NCBI RefSeq assembly: GCF_026241195.1
Contig: NZ_JAPFQO010000012.1
Coordinates: 62,001-126,000 of the forward strand
Origin: Pontibacter anaerobius
Lineage (GTDB): Bacteria; Bacteroidota; Bacteroidia; Cytophagales; Hymenobacteraceae
Length of the DNA: 64,000 nt
Reading direction: 5' to 3'
How positions within the stretch are numbered: position 1 is the first letter of the stretch; each line of letters begins with the position of its first letter. The position numbers were made by a program, and so were the translations under genes. Below, one piece after another: positions 59,106-64,000 of the stretch. The notes beneath the pieces were generated by a model. That model ran no database searches and had not been told where the DNA came from. It worked only from the letters and a program-made list of their open reading frames with translations.

Positions 59106-60872
59106 CTAAAAAAACCTGTTTACACGTGTAAGCTCTTTGCGGTACTGCGTCAGCAGGCGGCTTTTGGAGATAAAACCTTTAAACTTCCCCTTTCTCACCA
59201 CTGGCAACGACCACAGTTTATAGGCATCAAACTTATCCAGTACCTCTGCAGCCGTCTCATCAATCTCTACCACTGCCTCGGGCGGGTGCATCAGGTCGCG
59301 GGCCGTTACGGTATCATAGGTGGAGGTGTCGCCCAGGCGCTGCCGCAAGTCATTGAGTGTGATGATACCTTGCAGCACTCCCCGCTCATCCAGCACCTGT
59401 TGCACATCTTTGTTCGATTTGGAGAAACTCTCTACCACATCCCTGAAACTATCTTTCTCCATTACGGGTTCGTTATCTTCCTCTACCAACTGCTTTATAC
59501 TTAGCTGGTTTAGCAAAATACGGTCAACGCGCAGCGCTTTGCTTTGGCCTGTGGGTTGCACCACGCTCTTGCGCAGGTTCTCCACGTAGTATTTCAGAAA
59601 GTATGACACGGCGCACACCAGCATCAGCGGCACAAACAACTGGTAGCTCTGGGTAATTTCGGCCACAAGGAAGATGGCCGTTACCGGGGCGTTCATGATG
59701 CAGGCGAAAACGCTGGCCATGCCCAAAAACATAAAGGTGGCGGGGTTTAGGCTGTAGAACGGAAAGGCCAGCACCGCCACTTTGTAAAACAGGAACCCCA
59801 AAAGACCTCCCGTAATAATAGACGGTGCAAAGTACCCCCCCTCTCCCCCGGAGTTCACACAAATGCCCGTACTTATGGGCTTCACCATTGTTATCAGGAA
59901 GAAGAAAAACAGGTTAAACCACACAGTGTTAGGCAGTACGGCCAGCGGTGAGTTCACGAAAAGCGATCGCTCCTCATTGTTAAGCAAGGCGTTTATACTT
60001 ACATACCCCTCCCCGTACATGGGCGGCAGCAGAAAAATTATACTTCCCAGGGCAACGCCGCCCACCAACGCCCGCAGGTAAGCACTTTTGATCTTAGAAA
60101 ATGCCAGGGCGCAGTAGCTATACGTTTTAAGCAGGTAGTTTGACATCAGCCACCCCAGAACCCCCAACAAAACCACAAGCGGAATCTGCTCATAGGCGAA
60201 ATCGGTTAGTGGCACCTGGAACCGCAAATGCTCCCCCATAATGAACTCAAAGAGGATTTTTCCGGCGGCGGCGGCAACCAACAGCGGGATCAGCAGCGTG
60301 GGGGTAAACTCGGGAAGTATGGTTTCGAGGGCGAAGATGAAGCCCCCCATAGGCGCGTTATACACCGCCGAAATACCGGCCGCCACCCCGCACCCGATCA
60401 GAAGGGTACGCAGGCGGTAGCCCAGCCCCAGAAAACGCCCCACGTTAGAGCCAACCGCCGCCCCACTTGAAATAATGGCCGCCTCTACCCCCGAGCTCCC
60501 GCCAAAGCCAATGGTTAAGCCTGTGGTAATGAATTTTGAGTAGATAAGCCTTAAGCGGATGATGGAAGAGTGACTTTCGATCGCTTCTATGACATGTCGT
60601 GCGCCGCCAAAATAGGCTGTTTTACTGAAAATTGTGCGGTTGATGAACGTTACCAACAGAAAGCCCACCAAAGGCAGCAGGAAGTACAACAGCTTAGGGG
60701 CAAAGTATACCGCGTACTGCTCTATGTAAAAGATGATGGTTTTGATAAGAATTGCCGAGAGCCCGACGATCAGGCCAACCACCACGCTCAGCATAAAAGG
60801 CATAATGCGGTTATTGCTCTGCCTTCTGCGCCACTTTAAAAATGCCAGCTGGTATCGGTTTGGTCTGCTCAT
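59106..60872 (-). CDS. ClC-type chloride channel/transporter with two CBS domains
   Basis: The 588-residue protein has about a dozen membrane helices up to residue 440, then two CBS domains (about 465-588). ClC motifs are GFGGSSGVEAAI (122-132), GISAVYNAPMGGFIFALE, and NSGGEGGYFAPSIITGG. At the position of the gating Glu (GREGP in E. coli ClC) it has Ser (S127, GSSGV), with E130 nearby, so it may lack the proton-coupled gate. It moves chloride or other anions; the CBS pair may sense nucleotides. It stands alone. Confidence 0.92.
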   Translation of the reverse strand: MSRPNRYQLAFLKWRRRQSNNRIMPFMLSVVVGLIVGLSAILIKTIIFYIEQYAVYFAPKLLYFLLPLVGFLLVTFINRTIFSKTAYFGGARHVIEAIESHSSIIRLRLIYSKFITTGLTIGFGGSSGVEAAIISSGAAVGSNVGRFLGLGYRLRTLLIGCGVAAGISAVYNAPMGGFIFALETILPEFTPTLLIPLLVAAAAGKILFEFIMGEHLRFQVPLTDFAYEQIPLVVLLGVLGWLMSNYLLKTYSYCALAFSKIKSAYLRALVGGVALGSIIFLLPPMYGEGYVSINALLNNEERSLFVNSPLAVLPNTVWFNLFFFFLITMVKPISTGICVNSGGEGGYFAPSIITGGLLGFLFYKVAVLAFPFYSLNPATFMFLGMASVFACIMNAPVTAIFLVAEITQSYQLFVPLMLVCAVSYFLKYYVENLRKSVVQPTGQSKALRVDRILLNQLSIKQLVEEDNEPVMEKDSFRDVVESFSKSNKDVQQVLDERGVLQGIITLNDLRQRLGDTSTYDTVTARDLMHPPEAVVEIDETAAEVLDKFDAYKLWSLPVVRKGKFKGFISKSRLLTQYRKELTRVNRFF

Positions 60873-61483
60873 GTACTCCTGTTCGTACAGCCTCTGTTTT
60901 TCATCCTAAGTAAACGCCTACCAATGTAAAGCTTTTATACTTTAAACGGTATTCTTCACCATCTAAAAGGTGCTTATCGGTTCATTCCTTATCCGACAAC
61001 GAAAGTTTAGGAAAATAGCTGCAAAAATGTTTTGTGTTAGACTAATAGTAAAATGCGGGTCAACTCAAGAAAATAAAGCAATGAAAGCCAATTACTGCCA
61101 CGAGTAAAGAGAAAAGTGTTTAATGGCAGTTGCAGTTTTTAATGATATTCTACACACCATTAGTATTGTTGTAATGTTTTTTAACAACACTAGTTCATTA
61201 GATTGATTCTAATAAGATCAATAATGCCTAAATAACTTTATACTTGTTGATACTAATAAGACGTAATCCCATCCCCGGCCTGCCTTTGCAACGCTTTGGG
61301 ATGGGATTATGAAGATTAGCCGGGTAGAAGATAAGACTCTTCAAAAGTTTGAAGCGCTTCCCTACAAAAGGAATTTTTATTTAGAAAAATCAAGTATTTT
61401 ATAACGGTTGCTAGACTTAATACTTTCAATATCATCTTCCCCTTCTTAAGTGATCAATACATACACTAAAGGAAGTTGTTGTG
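60873..61483. other. 610-bp intergenic region without gene
   Basis: No convincing frame on either strand. It contains an inverted pair AATCCCATCCC / GGATGGGATT (about 61267-61307) with a TGCCTTTGCAAC loop and AT-rich flanks. It probably holds the promoter of the ClC gene and the terminator of the lipoprotein gene. Confidence 0.5.
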
Positions 61484-61969
61484 CTATTTATTCTTATCCC
61501 ATGCCTCTGTTTGTTCTGATTCTATATCGTGACTGAATATTTTTTCCATCTCCAGCGCCTCTCCTGCTTTTACCTCAAAATACGTGTAAGAATTAGCTAG
61601 ACTACCCCTACTTGAAGACTTTGGTAGCATAACAAATATAAAGTATTTACCAGGTTCTATTTTCTCATCCATTCTATAGCCAACAGCCCCATAATCTGAT
61701 GTTTTAAAGGAATTTGAAGTGTTATCAAGAGCGTAACCTAAGTAAACATCCGTTCCAGAAGCATCAACATCAAAATTCCTATTTTCAGCATTCCACACAT
61801 AAACTGTTGCATACTGGGGTTTAACTCCGATTTTCCCAGATGAATCTTTCGTTTGCTTTTTAATGTCCAAAATGATTTGACCACGCTTTTCCGCTGGCTC
61901 AGGATCATCCTCTTTACAGGAAAAAAGCATAATAACTGGTAACATGATTAAGAATAATAAATTTTTCAT
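61484..61969 (-). CDS. Lipoprotein, 161 aa, unknown
   Basis: The signal ends with lipobox LFSC (C18). Downstream is EDDPEPAEKRGQIILDIKKQT, a beta-rich domain with YATVYVWNAENRNFDVDA, PGKYFIFVML and a helical end (KAGEALEMEKIFSHDI). It looks like an Ig-like or carboxypeptidase-regulatory-type domain as in many Bacteroidota lipoproteins. AT-richer than the neighbours. No operon partner. Confidence 0.7.
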   Translation of the reverse strand: MKNLLFLIMLPVIMLFSCKEDDPEPAEKRGQIILDIKKQTKDSSGKIGVKPQYATVYVWNAENRNFDVDASGTDVYLGYALDNTSNSFKTSDYGAVGYRMDEKIEPGKYFIFVMLPKSSSRGSLANSYTYFEVKAGEALEMEKIFSHDIESEQTEAWDKNK

Positions 61970-62313
61970 ACAAAACAGCTTAAGAGTATATATAATCAGA
62001 TATATTACGCATATAATTAAGCAAAGATATATTTTTATTTTACACCCATTAAATATCTAATGCCATATCATAAAAGCCAATAAAATATTATAAATACCAA
62101 ATATCCCCAGTGTATATCCTTTGAATTTCTATTCGCCCAACCCTATACTTTGACTTTGCCATATTAAATGATTAGATTTAGCTGAACGGGATAAACATGC
62201 CGGCCTGTAACAGGGATAACGGCAGTTCGTTCTGCATCCTAATAAGGAAGCTGGGAGGCAGATGAGTTTATCCTTTTTAAATCAATCTTTTCACCCAATC
62301 CAAAAAATCCTTT

Positions 62314-62814
62314 ATGGTATTCATTAAGAAAGGGACTATTGCAGCCGCGTTTGTAATGGCAACGATGTGTTTCGGCAGTGCGGCTTATGCCCAGGATGCA
62401 ACCGCTGCACCAGACGGAGCCGCCCAAGAGCAGACACAAGATTACTCTGAAGATGACCTCCAGAAGTTTGTAGAGGCTAACACTGCCGTTACCGAAATCC
62501 AGAAGGCAAGCCGCGACACGATGGTCGCCGTTATCGAGAAGAACAGCCTCACCTTAGATCGTTTTAATGAGCTGGCTAAGGCACACCGCTCCAAGAAGCT
62601 GGAAGAAGTGGCTGAGAACCCGGATGAGATCGCTGCTTTCAGCAACGCAGCCCAGGAGGTGGTAAAGCTACAGCCTGAAACAAAAGATAAAATTCAGAAA
62701 GCCATAGAAGAGCAGGGCCTTACGCAAGAGAAGTATGACGCCCTTATGAAGGCCTACCGGGAAAACCCGGAAGTGCAGAACCAGATCAGAAGGCTGATAG
62801 CGGAGAAGAAATAA
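62314..62814 (+). CDS. DUF4168 family exported protein
   Basis: The 166-residue protein has a signal peptide (to about 27, AYAQ), a short Ala/Gln-rich linker, and the DUF4168 helices: DYSEDDLQKFVEANTAVTEIQ, then LTLDRFNELAKAHRS and GLTQEKYDALMKAYRENPEVQNQI. Members are periplasmic helical proteins of unknown function. It ends before a 21-bp-arm hairpin and converges with YceI copy 2. Confidence 0.85.
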   Translation: MVFIKKGTIAAAFVMATMCFGSAAYAQDATAAPDGAAQEQTQDYSEDDLQKFVEANTAVTEIQKASRDTMVAVIEKNSLTLDRFNELAKAHRSKKLEEVAENPDEIAAFSNAAQEVVKLQPETKDKIQKAIEEQGLTQEKYDALMKAYRENPEVQNQIRRLIAEKK

Positions 62815-62828
62815 GCTCCACTGCCATT

Positions 62829-62884
62829 AAGTATAAAAGGAAAAGCTCCAGATTTAAACATCCGGAGCTTTTCCTTTTATACTT
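62829..62884. terminator. Bidirectional terminator built from AAGTATA motifs
   Basis: Two perfect 21-base arms (62829-62849 and 62864-62884) with a 14-base loop. The outer part of each arm is AAGTATAAAAGG / CCTTTTATACTT, the inner GAAAAGCTCC. T-runs lie on both strands. It repeats the design of the hairpins at 10955 and 13562. Confidence 0.85.
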
Positions 62885-62902
62885 GTACTTTAGAAGTATG
62901 GA

Positions 62903-63436
62903 TTATTGCTTCACCAGCTGAATTTCGCTGTTAAGCTTTATATCGTCACCTACCACTACGCTGCCAGCCTCCGTCACGGCGCTCCAGGTTAGCCCAAAAT
63001 CCTTGCGATTGATCTTTCCGGTTACGGTAAAGCCGGCTTTGGTCTGGCCATATGGGTCTACCACAATACCACCGAACTCCACGTTTACTGTTACCGGTTT
63101 GGTAGTGCCACGGATAGTGAGGTCGCCGTGCAGTTTGTACTCGTCCTCGCCTGCTTTCTCGAAGTTCTTGCCCTCATACCGTACCTGCTCATGGTTGGCC
63201 GCATCAAAGAAATCAGCTGACTTCAGGTGTGTGTCGCGCTGCTCATTGTTGGTGCTGATGGAGTCAACATCGGCAGTAAAAACGATGCGGGATGCTTTGG
63301 TAAAGTCATCCTCCTCCGTCTCCACCTCCACATTGAACTTACCGAAGTAACCGGTCACCGTGGAAATCATCAGATGCTTTACTTTAAACTGTACTTCACT
63401 GTGGGTTGGGTCTGACACCCATTTTGTTGTAGCCAT
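62903..63436 (-). CDS. YceI family protein, copy 2
   Basis: The 177-residue paralogue of the protein at 42037-42570 has the same length and start pattern: ATTKWVSDPTHSEVQFKVKHLMIS, NNEQRDTHLKSADFFDAANHE, GDLTIRGTTKPVTV, GKINRKDFGLTWS. No signal peptide. No TAACACTGTTA site lies upstream, so it is probably regulated differently. Likely lipid- or isoprenoid-binding, in the cytoplasm. Confidence 0.93.
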   Translation of the reverse strand: MATTKWVSDPTHSEVQFKVKHLMISTVTGYFGKFNVEVETEEDDFTKASRIVFTADVDSISTNNEQRDTHLKSADFFDAANHEQVRYEGKNFEKAGEDEYKLHGDLTIRGTTKPVTVNVEFGGIVVDPYGQTKAGFTVTGKINRKDFGLTWSAVTEAGSVVVGDDIKLNSEIQLVKQ

Positions 63437-63592
63437 AGTTATCTGTTTTAATTAAGAGATTTACACTTTAATGCGCTGTATATAGGAACGTTGTAGGAAT
63501 AAGATTAACGTAGTTACAAACATTACGTTATGCGTGCCTCAACTACATGCACCATCTTTTACAGGAACACCAATTCTGAAGTACCTACATTT

Positions 63593-63606
63593 TATGTATA
63601 TACATA
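63593..63606. promoter_or_regulatory. 14-bp perfect palindrome (TATGTATATACATA)
   Basis: Lies in the shared upstream region between YceI copy 2 and carbonic anhydrase, about 80 bases before the -7 box of the latter. Possible operator; simple AT alternation makes chance occurrence plausible. Confidence 0.3.
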
Positions 63607-63674
63607 TAATTAACCAAAATGTTTCGCAGCCCCGGCTATACTTGGTAAACAGATTTATACTTTGCCAATTATGT

Positions 63675-63682
63675 TATCTTTG
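63675..63682 (+). promoter_or_regulatory. Carbonic anhydrase promoter -7 box (TATCTTTG)
   Basis: Exact TAnnTTTG match 58 bases before the ATG at 63740. Confidence 0.55.
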
Positions 63683-63739
63683 AAGGTTGGCTAAGCCTCG
63701 GCTGCCTTCGATCAATTTTATTTAACTCAAACAACCGTA

Positions 63740-64000
63740 ATGAGGGTACACACGAAAGGAACACAGAGCAGCATGACGCCGGAGAAGGCGATCCAGTTCC
63801 TGAAAGAAGGAAACGAGCGCTTCGTAAATAACCTAAAGGCCAACAGAAACCTGCTGCAACAGGTAAACGAAACCTCCACCGGACAATTTCCTTTTGCCAT
63901 CATTCTCAGCTGCATCGACTCCAGAACATCTGCAGAGCTGATCTTTGACCAGGGGCTGGGCGACATCTTCAGTGCCCGGGTGGCAGGCAACGTGGTGAAC
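63740..64000 (+). CDS. Beta-carbonic anhydrase (3' end cut by window edge)
   Basis: ATG at 63740 opens a frame that runs to the window end (87 residues visible). SMTPEKAIQFLKEGNERFVNN is the usual N-terminal helix; AIILSCIDSRTSAELIFDQGLGDIFSARVAGNVVN carries the zinc Cys, Asp and Arg (CIDSR) and the dyad loop of beta-class carbonic anhydrases, which interconvert CO2 and bicarbonate. The His-x-x-Cys zinc pair lies beyond the window. Family certain from the motif; whether there is a fusion partner cannot be seen. Confidence 0.93.
   Translation, partial: MRVHTKGTQSSMTPEKAIQFLKEGNERFVNNLKANRNLLQQVNETSTGQFPFAIILSCIDSRTSAELIFDQGLGDIFSARVAGNVVN

Overview
The window looks like chromosome from a Bacteroidota bacterium of the order Cytophagales, most likely a Hymenobacteraceae member such as Pontibacter; the genus is an inference. 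The support is Bacteroidota-type -7 boxes (TAnnTTTG) in front of thiL, hscB, tRNA and other genes, few Shine-Dalgarno sites, a type IX secretion C-terminal domain, a DUF5687/ABC pair, LytS/LytTR regulators, an OMP_b-brl-type outer-membrane receptor and many Bacteroidota-type lipoproteins. Most of the window is ordinary chromosome of medium GC. One stretch (about 22.8-25.2 kb) is visibly AT-rich and behaves like an island.

Layout. 1-9.8 kb: M14 peptidase (cut by the left edge), a possible structured RNA, a DUF2459-like protein, a pirin/nitroreductase operon, thiL, rlmD, an SDR enzyme and a TPR-SH3 membrane protein. 9.9-16.2 kb: two tandem tRNA-Lys genes, a DUF4403-like protein, a type-B carboxylesterase divergent from a Nudix-type regulator, a DUF5687/ABC exporter pair and tRNA-Leu(GAG). 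16.3-22.7 kb: repeat-rich spacer, comEC, a GNAT enzyme, phoH, a SAM-hydroxide adenosyltransferase, an ABM monooxygenase, hscB and tRNA-Leu(CAA). 22.8-25.2 kb: three unrecognised genes and a pseudogene of a rolling-circle replication protein. 25.2-30.3 kb: outer-membrane receptor, small exported peptide and LytS/LytTR pair. 30.6-37.6 kb: a second Rep relic, an alpha/beta hydrolase, an FAD-linked oxidase between two palindromic repeats, a membrane terpene-cyclase-like protein, LysR, a SemiSWEET-like protein and a lytic transglycosylase. 38-47.3 kb: a large NHL/T9SS protein, a TetR-YceI unit with paired operators, a hydrolase, small lipoproteins and a methyltransferase. 47.7-54.4 kb: a four-gene signalling operon (hybrid kinase, CheR, CheB, response-regulator kinase). 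54.6-64 kb: small unknown genes, an M3 peptidase, a ClC channel, lipoproteins, DUF4168, a second YceI and a beta-carbonic anhydrase cut by the right edge.

The strongest unexplained signal covers the whole window. The heptamer AAGTATA/TATACTT is far too frequent in both strands, inside genes and between them, and it forms long inverted pairs in several intergenic terminator hairpins. This resembles the arrangement of DNA-uptake sequences in Neisseria and Pasteurellaceae, and a comEC gene lies in the window; the link is a hypothesis. Other notable items are the decayed rolling-circle element beside tRNA-Leu(CAA), two self-consistent regulator/operator pairs (TetR and Nudix-wHTH), and at least five families of dispersed or palindromic repeats.
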